Positions 51,901-64,000 of a DNA stretch of 64,000 bases are shown here, piece by piece (position 1 is the stretch's first letter; every line of letters starts with the position of its first letter). The position numbers and the translations under genes are program-made. A model generated the notes under the pieces. It did not search any database and was not told the DNA's origin. It saw only the letters and a program-made list of their open reading frames with translations. The DNA is from Polytrichum commune. Lineage: Eukaryota; Streptophyta; Polytrichopsida; Polytrichales; Polytrichaceae. The stretch covers positions 9,052,001 through 9,116,000 of the forward strand of contig OX485803.1 of the NCBI GenBank assembly GCA_950295325.1, given 5' to 3'.

Positions 51901-54900
51901 TAATTTTAGCATGTTTTAATCCATTTTTGAACAATTATGTGTTCAATAGATCTACTTGCACACTACTTGCACCGTCTTCTAACATATGTTTCTTGAAAAA
52001 TAAATTTTCAACATAAATTACTTTGTTTTGTAGAACAATGTGTTTTTCAAATGTTTATGATTATTTCCTTCACAAAATTCAAAGTTAGTATATAGTTTTG
52101 AATCACTTTTACTTAAACCTATGCAGGGTAATGAAGTTGTGTACTTGATTGTGCTTGTGCCCATAATAAGAGTCCATCTAACATTAGAGGGAAAACCTTG
52201 TATCCTTAACGGGGATACTTTAACTACACAGGTTAGAGGGGTATCCGAATGCAGGAAATGGGCTCACAAATAGGAACTATACGGACATCGATGACAACAA
52301 CCATAATGGATACTATCACTCGGGAGGAACTTACTCAACCAACAATGTTGCACATGATGAAAGCACAAATTGCATTCTCAATCCTCCTCAAAAATTTAAG
52401 TAGATGGAGCTCGAATTGAAAACCCTTGGAAAGGGTAAAGATCTAGAGTCCAAACTGTGTGAAGATCGCAACCAAGAGCGCCACCAAAGACACCATGGTG
52501 GACAAATCCACAATGTGGAAACCAAGACAAGAGACAAAGGCTATGGAGACAAAGATGGCTCAACCACCCAAATAGATAGATAGAAACTCCAGTCCCAATT
52601 TAAGGGGTTGGCGTGAATGAAGTGTCCGTTCGTATTGTCAAATGACCCAATGCCCGCCAGACAAGGGGAAATTTGGACAGTACTACTCTCCCCTTTCGAG
52701 GATGGACACTATAGTAACCGGAAGACAAATAAGAGTAACCCATCGTAGTTATTAGCAAGTAATTACGTTTGTGTTATAGTATAAGTTATGGTTTGTTGTA
52801 TTAGTGGTCGCCAAGTCATGTTTCCTCGGTTGGTTGAGGGAGGATATTTGTACTACACTTAGACGGTCCGGGTTCGATTCCCGTTGAGTCCGTCTGATCG
52901 TTTAGTGTATTATACATGACTTGGTGCTGCTAGTGATTTGTAGGTAGGAAAATTGTATCAACCAGCCGGCTCCTACCCATCTTCCTAAGCTATTGGTGTA
53001 CATATTGTTCAATAAATAGTGGTCATCATTATGACCCCTTTTCTTATTCTATTGGTATTGCTTGGTTATTTTCAATACGTCTTTTATGTAGAAGGATTGA
53101 ACTAGCATATTGTATGGCAATAGTGTTTATTTCTTTGAATGTATGTTTTACAGAATTTTCAGGTAGTTCAACCACCCACGTAATAGAAGCGTATCTAGTA
53201 GAAGTTTGTTATGTAGTCAAAGACCCCAATGGCATCCTAGTATATAGATTCAAGGGCCTCCAATCATGTGTCAAAAGATCAAATTGTATTTTTTGTACAT
53301 TTAACCAAGTAGCAGAATGAAGATCAACTCAGTAGGTGGTCACTCACATGGCTGGGGCGAACCAACCTGTACATTGGTTCCTTGGAGGCAAGGGTTTAGG
53401 CAACAAGGAATGAATGTATGGGTTGGTTCACCCAAATCTCATTCACAATTCACTTGCTAAGAGGTGAAATTCAGAAGATCTCACATGTTCTCTATCCTGA
53501 AACCATAGGGAACATATGTTCTCAGTTTAAATATCCTCGTTGTTGTCACATTTCCCTCCCATATATCATTGGTTTTGACAGTACATGACTCCACCACATG
53601 CTTGCACGCATCACATTATCATCATTGCAATGTTGATATTGTATTATTTCATAATGTCACAAGCTACACTAATGGCCCCTTCACACTTGACCGCAATTAA
53701 AAAAAATTATAGTATTAGTCAAAGTTGTGAACCCATTAGGCCACGTCTGTGTTCGAGGGAAGCTATCTCATGAGCGATGAGTAGTAACACATGAGCGGTG
53801 AGCAATAACACATGAGCAAATAATCCAAATTTAGTAAAGGTCCACGGGTTTAGGGTTCATAATTAAATTTGGTATTACATTAATTGCAAATTGCAAACTG
53901 CAAATAGGAGACATTTGAAATGAAGTACGAATGAAGGAGGCCTATTACCATGGATCATTTTAAATACTTCGGTCCATAGTTTATTTTTATTATAAAAATC
54001 CAAACCAATACATGTCATTTAGTGACATTCTTATATATGCGGCTTAATAGAAAACTTGCAATACTACTCACATTGTACAACACCAGCAAGTTCAAGTAGT
54101 CACATGACCTCGTTGTAGGTATATGTAGGTGCATGAATGAACTTGTCACTCTCGTAATCCAACTTGCAAAAAAATCTAAACACATAATAAAGATGTTTGT
54201 AATACATCCATTTCCCTTTCTTTCCCAATGCATGAGAAGATATTTTCGTGAAGTCCGGGCATGTGCAATGCGGGATGTCATCAATTGTGACACGGTATGT
54301 AATATCTTCTTTGGAGACAATGTTGATTATCACTCCAAAACCTGGATATGGAATGGTAGTCAACCCAACTAGAAAGTAACCATCCATGAGTCCGGCGCTC
54401 TCCCATTTGTTTTTGTGATCCGCTATCGGTGCGGTCGGATTGCAACAAATTGTCTTTCCAAACCTGAATGTAGGGTGGGCGTCCGGGTTGGGTGGCATAC
54501 GAAAATGCGAGCGAGGGATGGGAAGGGTTGCAATTGTAGAAAGCCTACGACGGGGGGATAATGCTTCCCTTTGCTGTAGTTGAAATCCGGCGTCCTCAAG
54601 CGCCAACACCTCCTCTCTTGATAGATTGGTGCCTATCTTCATCGGCCAAGTGTTAGGCACTATAGGCCAATCCAACACATATTTCTTCTTACTACCACTC
54701 ACACAACGCTTGATGTCGTCAGGGCAAAACCAAAATTCATACTCCACATTGTTGGGAGAGCGAAATTCCTTCTTGAACCCTTTGTATGTTGGAGCAGGTG
54801 TGCCACGTTTTCCAGTACTGACTTTGGCATTGCACATCGTCCCTGTAATGGCCTGTAATGCCCAACATTGTCTAGCTGAGTTGGGTGGCAATTTTGCAAT

Positions 54901-57900
54901 GTGCCAATTGGAAGCAAGACAATCAGTCTCTAACACGGATGTAGTATGAGTCACACCATGTTGTGCAAAATTCAACGATTCCTCTATGCGTTGACGAGTT
55001 GCACGGGTGTTAGGGCGAGGAATTGAAAAATTCACTTTGTCGGGTCGATAAGAATCGCAATCAGCACCCGGGGGCATGTTGAATTTTCGTTTGGTGGACC
55101 CAAATAGCTCGGACCCTTCCAATGCACAATATCTAGTGTTGACGTCTTCTGCCCCTGGGAAAGACTTCATGGCATCAACAAAAATTGTTGGATCCCCACA
55201 CCTGGCAACCGCCTTAAGTTTCAAGGACGCCGAATCAGGACCTTTACCATGAGACCCCCCTTTCAACCATGCACGGTAATTCACGATTTGCATGATGGCA
55301 CGGATCATGTCGTCAACAGTAGCTTCATACAGGCAAGTCATCTTGTTGCCGGATTGTTGGAGCCATTTGTTATGAATAGTCTCAGCAAGGTTGCATGTTG
55401 GCATTTCTGCACACTCATATATTGTCATATCCTACGAACAACATACAAATATGGGGTTAAGAAAAACAAGACACAAATTTATAAAAATGGAAAAAATACA
55501 GAGAAGTTCAATGACATTGAATAATGCAGTATGCTATGCACTTACAAGTAGTATATGACCACCCCATTGTTTATAACAGAAGTGCCAAAATCCCAACCAC
55601 TCCGAAAGGCCAAGTATGCCTTCTCAGTGGCAGCTCCAGATGACAACCACCAAGAACGAATCACGTGATACTTAGTCTCGGCATCGTCCATTGTTACCGC
55701 GTCCTTGTAATCCTTGCATATTTTCTTGTGTTGAAACTGCAAGGATGGTTTGATATATTTTTGTGTCACCTTATCCAAGCTTGCAGACCAGTGGAAAAGA
55801 CATGTGCGTTCACGTGCGACCATGGGCAGGCTTGGATCGCCGTCCCCATAAACCATCCATATCGCATTCCAATTGGCTTGAGCACTGTCTGCCATGAACC
55901 ATTTGAAATTTGTTTTTGGAACACCATTCTCGGCCATAACAACATTCAAATTTTCCCAAAAGAGAGTTTGTGCTGCACCATCTTCAGATTGCATGTCACA
56001 ACACGCAATGGTCAACACCTTACAGTATCGATTGTCGTACACATGACAAACCATTGTCGCCCAATCCTTCAAACGTTTGACATGGTCAAACATGATCCAA
56101 GAATTTTCCATATCTCCCCCGACTTGCATCTTCTTTACAAGCTCCACACCACTGCCTAGAAGGTCTATGGACATCTTGAAAACAAAAACCTTGTCTTTCG
56201 ATTGCCCTGAGAACCGACTACCATGGATGAACTTTAAAGCAGAATGGTCTTTGAGTGTCATAATACTATCCATAGTCTCGATTCCACTACGTACAAAACA
56301 TTTTGATCCAGATACAAAATTACGACAATTTGGGGAGGCAAGAGTGCTGAATTTATCCATGACCACCTCTAAGGAAGAACCAACCAAGTGATGGCTTTCT
56401 CCAATTGTGGGAGATCTAAGAAGGTAATCGGCCAATAATTGTTTGCTCGCGGCCATAACTATGGCGGAATTTGTGGCTGTGGGTATTTTCAACACTTCAT
56501 TGGCAATGCACTGGTATGACATGTCCAATTATTCACGACATGTACCATTAGATACAAGATGATCATGTACACCAAAATTAATGCAAGCCCTGGACATCCC
56601 AGCAGAGGCGGAATGAATGTATATAATGCGAGCAGGGAACAAAGCAATGCACACAGGTGTTGAACGATATACCTTACACTTGATAGTAGACCTAGTAGGG
56701 GCAACATTACCCACAAGAAATGGCAAAGGGGTTGAACCGGCCCATTCAGTGTTGTTGCGCAGACCCCCATAGCGATGCATGTAATCACAGTAGTCATTAG
56801 GACATTGGAAATGACCTACACAAGTAGAACGCCGGAAGGATAATCCAAAATCATTTTGAATATTCGTGGTTTTGGTAGTGCACCAAGGGTAACCGTCGCA
56901 CATTTTATCCATACCATCTATGCAGTGGCCATACGTATTTGGAACTCCAAGTGCCACAGGGGGCAAGACAAATAAAACGTCGACGTCAAAAGAAGATGAC
57001 AAATATTTGACATCATGGACATCTATATTGTCAAAATCAATGAATGCAAAATCTGACTTTGACCTTTTCCTAGACTGTGAACTTCAAAGCATCAATGATA
57101 GTCAACCCTATAGATGATGGTGAAGGGTGCAATGGAGGACGTTGAGAAAGTGTCATACGGTGAACCAATGTGTAGCACATAAGACTAAATGGGGATTTGG
57201 GAAGTTGTGAAAGAGTGGATTTTTTACTTTTAAATGGAAATGGCAATATGTCTGAAAGATCAACAACATAAATATCTTCTTCTAAATTTGACAGTACCAA
57301 TACACTATCATCATTGGGCTCTAACTTAACAGTTGCAATAGTGAGAATTTGAACTGTGGATATACCGGATTCATTGGTCAATATGACACTTGAAACTTGC
57401 ATCTGCGACTCAGAAAGACCTATGATCCTAAATGAACCAGGCCCTAAAATCCATACATATCCATGTTCAGTTCTGGTCTTTTGAACCAAAATTGTTTCAT
57501 ACACCTCTCCATCCGCAGAGTACATATCTTGTTCTAAATATATTTTTCTTAGTTGGAGATTGAATCTCAAACTAAGTAAATATTCCGAGACACATACAAA
57601 ATCATCATCCTGAAATGATAGCAGGAAAAGAACAAAGGATCCAAGAGCTCTAATAGTAGTCATGGAGAAAGAAAGTAATAGATGCACATCACAATAATAT
57701 TGGATGGGCGGAGATTATTATACTAAATGGTATATACTAAAAAAATGGGGTGTAGATCAAAACTTTGAATACTATAGCATCCAATAATACACAAGTAGAT
57801 AGTTTACATTGACAGTCAAAGAATAGTTTAGGGCCAAACATAGAACCCTAAACCAAACCCAATAAACTATCTTATTTGGAAACAAAATCATAGCGAACCC

Positions 57901-60900
57901 CAATACACAAGTGAGATGTGGATCTTAAGTCCATGACACCATAAATCATGTCTATTATAACATTGGAAATATTATATGAAGAAGAAATTTAACTAATGTA
58001 TATAACTTAATAAAAATATAAACTATTTAGAATATGAATCTATATATCTATATCTATATGTCTATATGTCTATATGTCTATATGTCTATATGTCTATATG
58101 TCTATATCTATATGTCTATATGTCTATATATCTATATGTCTATATATCTATATGTCTATATATCTATGAATTCCTAAATGAAAACGGAAGAAACGTGGGC
58201 ACGAACATCATTGAAAAACGTGTTATATAATGAACAAATACATATGAATCGATAATAGCAATTTGGTGAATAATTTCATTTTTTATATGATGTTGGGGAA
58301 GTGAAGGATTTAAACCCTATAACCTTCTTAGAATGTTCCCCAATCATGTGCAAAAAAATGATGTCGGAAAATTTCCAAAATGTACCGTATAAAAAGATTT
58401 CGCAAGAATCTACGATGTTACCAATTTCAGAGTTTTTAGAAGAATTCATAAGAATTTGAAATTTAATGAAAAAAAATCTAATTTTTTTGTATATCACTAC
58501 ATATGATGGGTATAACTATGGAAAGAAAATTTCAAGCTAATTAATTTTAATATGTAGGAGATATAGCTATCTAAAGTTTTCTAAAATCTATAGGTTTTTT
58601 TTTTTTTTTTTTTTTTCCTAAATTTTCATTTCCCTCTGACCCTAAACCTAAACCTAAATCCTAAACCCCTCCGCGTTCACGGCCGCCATAGCCGAGGCGT
58701 ATAAATAAGGATTAGAGGGTGTCTCTACAACAATCTTACATGAACGAGCTTCTGTTTAACGCTGCGTATAAGAGCAAATTTGTAGAGAACTTGCTGGTTG
58801 GACCTGCTTGTGCACTAGTGTACAAGTCTGCTTTAGGATTATTTCTGTTAATTTTTTCTTTCAATTATATCATTTACATAAGATTTGTTTAGCCATGCCA
58901 CTGAGAGTTGTTTGTGCGCTGGCGCACTACATCCTTTAGGATTCTTTTTGTTTACTTTGTTCTTTAGATCTATCATTTGCATACGATTTGTTGCACCCTT
59001 CTGCTGGAAGTTGTTTGTGCGCTGACGCACAATCATTTCTTAATATTTCTATTCATTTTTATGCTTTAGTTCTTATATTTATTTTAGGCTTCATTTCATT
59101 TTCACTAGTTTGCACTTCATCTACCTTGCTGTTAGATTCTGCTTATGCGCTGGCGCACAGCCATTATTCAGGTTTTTTTATTTTTTTATTTTTTTTACTT
59201 CTATTAATGTTTTTAAGCTCGTTCTGCCCTGCTCTTGCTTTCTGGTTGTGTGCTAGCGTACAACCATCAATGAGAACTAGTTTGATTTATATATTATGGT
59301 TTATCTACTAATATTTGTTTGATTCTTGTTCTTAATTGCTTTTAGTGAATTTTACAACTTCTGTTTTGCTTTGTTGTTTATAATTGTTGTTTATAATTGG
59401 ATTTTTTTTAATTGATGTTCGGAACTTCATGTGTAGCACTACAAGTCCGATCTGGTTGTGTATCAAGTTGCAAGGCATCAACTTTCATTCCAAGTATTTT
59501 TTCACTCCATTATGTTTTGTTTTGTTTTGTTTGGTTTTATTTTGTTTGGTTTTATTTAACTTTGTTTTATTTTGTTTTGCCTTGTTTTATTTTTCCTATT
59601 ATTTGCCTATTATTTGTCCGTTAGCTTATTGAATCCAAACGATAATAAAATCATAAAGTGATTGTTATTTTTTATTATAATCGTACATACATAATTATTC
59701 GATAAATATTAAAAATAATATTTCGGAAATGTCTTTACATTTTATATTATAATAATATTGGATTTTTAGGAGTGTATCTTGTATTAAAAATTTTAAACAT
59801 TGTTATGCCACCAAATAAATATATATGAATTATATTATGTATTATTTAAAAATAATTTTGAATTTTAAAAATATAATATGAAAAAAGAATGAAATTTTTA
59901 TTTGATGATATTGCGGTCATAAATGACATCCATAGTAAAATATGTTGAGTACAATCATTTTAAAACAATGTTGAGTAGGGCATTTTAATTTATTAGTGGC
60001 ATGAGAATGGTTCTCGGGACTGTGAATGTTTGAACAGACATAACTTCCTTAATAATTCGCAATTGAAGCAAGTAAATGATCCATTATGTAGCTTAGATGA
60101 TGATGAAATGGTCGCTTATTAGCATTCATGATCATAGAAGAAAGTTATGGTGTTTGAAAAATATTGAGGCTTATAGCCCTTGCAACTAGAAGGAAATATC
60201 TCTTTAGTCCCAACTTTAGGTAGAGAAATAAAAGATTTCTTGATGATAGGTAAGGGCCCTGCCAAAAGTCCTAGATGCTTATATAAATGAGATGGTGTGG
60301 CTAAACCTACCCATGGCCGAACGGCATGGCCTCCACAAATATTGGTCCAATATGAGGATATAGTTGCATAATATAGTTCGGATGTTTTAGTATAGCTTCG
60401 GCAACGCGATGATCAACATAAGATTTGATTTTTATGAACTATAAGGTCGCAGTATAGAAAACTAACATTTTGCATAGCGGAATGCAAAGGGGTTGCACTC
60501 ATAAGTCTTGCTAAAAATCAAAATGAACAAGATTGTTAAAATTGATAAGAATAGATGTGACAAAAATCATCAACCATTATATTAAATCATCATATTTTTA
60601 AGTTAATGTTAAAATTTAAGCTATTGATATTTTATTATAAATATTATTATTCTCAACTAATTTAAATAAATATTATTTTATATATTAAATATTAAATATG
60701 ACGTTTATTAATATAACTCCATTATTATTTATTTCAATATGACATGAAGTTGGCATTCCGTTTGAAAATTTGAAATACATAAATATTTAATTATATCATT
60801 CTTGTAAAATATTTTTCTAGTGCCCACATTTACACACTGAAAGTATTATTCATATTTCACAGTCAAACAATTATTCATTGATTCATATTATGTAATATCT

Positions 60901-63900
60901 TGTAATTGAATAAAATCATCTTTCATCATGCATTATCTATATTTAATTCTCTCCATTCAATTTTTCTAGTGAACTTGATAAATATATTTTGAAATAAGTT
61001 TCTCATCTAATTAATATTAAATCAAAAAAATAAATTATTTACTAATATGAGATTTACATTAAAATTTTATGATGATAGAATCTGAATTATTGGGCCGTAA
61101 ATTATTGATCCATTTTTTTCTTATATTCGATAATATAATAGGCAAGTCATGGTATACTTCTATATTTATCCATTTATTTCATTAATAATTGAACAATATG
61201 ATAATTAATTTTATTAGAACTTTTTTAGAAATGATCATTTTTATAATCTTCTAGTCTATGTGCACACTCATAATACGCATAAATAATAAAATAATAAATT
61301 TGGAGACGTTGAATATATTTTTTCTCTTTCAATTGTCTTCTCAATATTCCATCCCATTATTTTCTTTTTCGGCTTAGGCTTTACTATCTATAAAATCCAA
61401 AGTATGTTCTCATAAAATAAAGGCAAAGATGATTAAACAAAATTGGCATTTTTTATTTTTTATTTTTTTAACTGTCCATTGAAAATCATCATATTTAATA
61501 GGGGTTGATTTTAGATATTAGATATTTTAAAAAAAATCTTCTCCTAATATTGGAAATCTACAAATAAATCAAATACCAAAAATTAATATTTACAACAAAA
61601 CACTGTGTCTATAAATTTTCCGATGTCATAAAAAAATATAAATATTATGTGAAATTAATTTTTTTCTACTACATGTTATATTTAATAATGTACTATCATG
61701 AAATTGATAATCCTTCACATTAGTTCTGATTTCGTGTGTTATACATCACAAAGGAGCAATAATCTTACAGAATTCAAATTGATGGTATATTATAAATTTC
61801 AATCACTTAGAAATATCATCAAATCCTTACCAAAAAATGTAATAAAATCTAATTTAGGAAGAATTGTTTTTGTCACATACCTCTTGTGAAACTCATAGTG
61901 GACGAATATGAGAATGAGAGGGTGGTTCTTATATGTGCTTGAAATCCTAAATTTTATTCGAAAAGAATGTATAGATAATGAATATTTGTCTCATCATTTA
62001 CGATCGTTGGAAGCACAACAAAGATGTGGGGTTCATATCTTGCTCTCATTAAAAATGTAAGACTCTCAAACCTTTGCCACTTATAAATATTATGAAATTA
62101 GAGTAAGACGTCATCAAATGCTACATCTTTATTTAAATTAAAGGGGACTACATTAATTGTTGGTTTATGCATTGCTTGTAGGTAATCTAATATGGGTTTT
62201 AGATCCCAACTTGTGTAGGTCCTATATTTTTGAAGCCATAAAGATGGTCATTTTAGGAGGGGGGGGGGGAGGGCTTTCCCATAAAGTAGGATGAAAGTTT
62301 GAGAATCATCCGTGAGGCCTTCATCAACTGGGATACAAGTGCCATGTCACTGAGGCGCTATGAATGGAGGAGGTGTAGTCGTGGGCAAACCACATCCAAG
62401 CCATCCATTCATAACGTCCCATCCTACGGTCTACGAAATTGCTCAAGCAATCCAAAAAATCAATATTTGCAAGATGAAGGCGTTGATTATTCATCCCGTC
62501 ATATGAGAGCATTTGTGTAAGATTTGGAAGGTTCCCAAAGGGTTCCTTAAGTTCCCAATGAAAGTAGAGAATCTTTGATTCTAGAGCCTGGATCAACACC
62601 TTCCTCAACTTCAATTTTTGCGATTTCAAATTCTTTAGTCCTAATTCGCAATTGCTAAAATGCTCAAGCTTCTAATGCTCAAGTCCATCGGCTAGATGGT
62701 TCCACAAAGCTGCAGGTGTCCACAAAGCTGCAAGTGTCCACATTAGCCTCATCTACCTTACCCCTCACCCCTCACCCCTCTAAACTCAAACTTATTTTCC
62801 ATAACTTTGAACTTAATAAGTTTCAACTATGTCTTATTAGACAATTTGGGGTTCTTGAGCTAGTTTCATAATCGCCGTTGTCGTGTTGAGAGGGGTCCGC
62901 TTTGGGAAAGCACTGGGCTTTTGGCTGCAACTAGATTTGCTTGCCGGACCGTCGAATCTTCTTGTCTTCAAAAGTCTCGGTCTTCAATTTCTTCAAAACT
63001 TCAACCTCTTTCCCGTTGGCCTATCATGTTGCGGTTCTAAACGGGTTAAGGGTAAGGATAGGGTGATAAGAAAACACAGGCCTCGGACGGGTAAAACGGG
63101 ACGTTAGAACACGAGCTAACGTCCGACAAATTGGCTCCTAAACTTTCAAACCCACGGTGACCAGCAATCGTGCCTCACCAGTGGGAACAACAGAGTACAA
63201 CCTTGTGGGTCATCAATCCCACTTCGTTGTCACAAACACAAAATGAGGTTTTTATGGTTTCCCACAAAAAAAACCCGCAACAATTTTATGATGCAAAGAA
63301 AATCAAGTACAACTAGCCTCCAAATCCGGCTGGAAATCACAAAAAAAATGACAACGGACCACAAACCACAACACACTTGAATTTTCAAAATTCTTCAATC
63401 TTTAAATCTTCACGCCAAATTGATCGATTCAAATCTTTACAAAAAAATCTATGGTTAAGTGCTACTCCCTCAAAGGATTGTTGCCAACAAAAGACTTGTC
63501 CGTCTTTTTGTGGTCGGTCGAAGTCTCAACCCTTCTATGCAAGAGCTAACAAACTTCCCTCCACTCAAACTAGCACAACTTTTGTTTTTGCTAACTCTCT
63601 CATTCAAGCAAGTGATCACTCAAGAGAAAACAATCCCATGAAACGCAACTCTCTTGCATATTTTATTTTCCAATTCTCATCAAATCCACACAAAAACAAC
63701 AATGAGCTTTCCACAACAAAAAAAACTCTTGTCTCCCCAACCTCTCTTCTCTTCAACCACACATGTGAGATAAGGCCAAAAAAATCTCCTCTTATCCTCA
63801 TCACATGGCTTCTAATTATCCATTGGTCTAAAAATAAACTAAGGATAAAACTAGAAGTAAGGCTAAAAGGGTAATAAGAGTAAACTAAGAGTAAAAAAAA

Positions 63901-64000
63901 GAGATAAGATTAAAAAAGGTAAACTAAAAGTCACTAAGAATTAACAAAAAGGTAATCTATTTCTACTCCCTTTTACTTTTCTCCAAATCAAAGAATCGTA

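Overview
The window reads as nuclear DNA of a land plant with a large, transposon-rich genome. The evidence is multi-exon genes with GT-AG introns, a DUF810/Munc13-like plant protein, a nuclear tRNA gene, plant-type Ty1/copia, Ty3/gypsy, LINE and Mutator-like elements, and long A+T-rich spacers. The species cannot be told from the sequence. A fern, lycophyte or other large-genome lineage is a reasonable guess, but only a guess.

Host genes are sparse. At the left edge are the last three coding exons of a PATROL1-type DUF810 gene (255-2369, +). A five-exon EF-hand gene with a membrane tail lies at 10275-13643 (-). A two-exon gene resembling the fungal UPF0643 family lies at 23921-25706 (-). A four-exon gene for a 150-residue glycine-rich membrane protein of unknown function lies at 43610-45441 (-), with tRNA-Arg(UCU) 476 bp upstream on the same strand. 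A possible gene 3' end (28073-28377, -) and a decayed protein-coding copy (about 41630-42800, -) are not recognised.

The rest is mostly mobile DNA. A Ty3/gypsy fragment with a PHD-like finger lies at 3600-4920. A broken Ty1/copia element (35300-39786) sits inside a LINE whose two parts flank it. A Mutator-like (MULE/SWIM) transposase gene lies at 53938-57700, with two decayed relatives at 14560-15080 and 17740-19330. The second relative is itself split by a 938-bp inverted-repeat element. There are also a 1.4-kb element with long inverted arms around a hAT-like transposase end (33034-34460), several MITE families, a tRNA-headed SINE, and tandem arrays of about 150 bp and about 104 bp.

The most unusual signal is in the EF-hand gene. 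Two introns of this one gene begin, at the splice donor, with the same end of one dispersed repeat family. This looks like a transposable element that supplies, or targets, splice donors. The right end (57700-64000) is very A+T-rich apart from a tandem array with a palindromic core next to a TATA-like box and telomere-like motifs.
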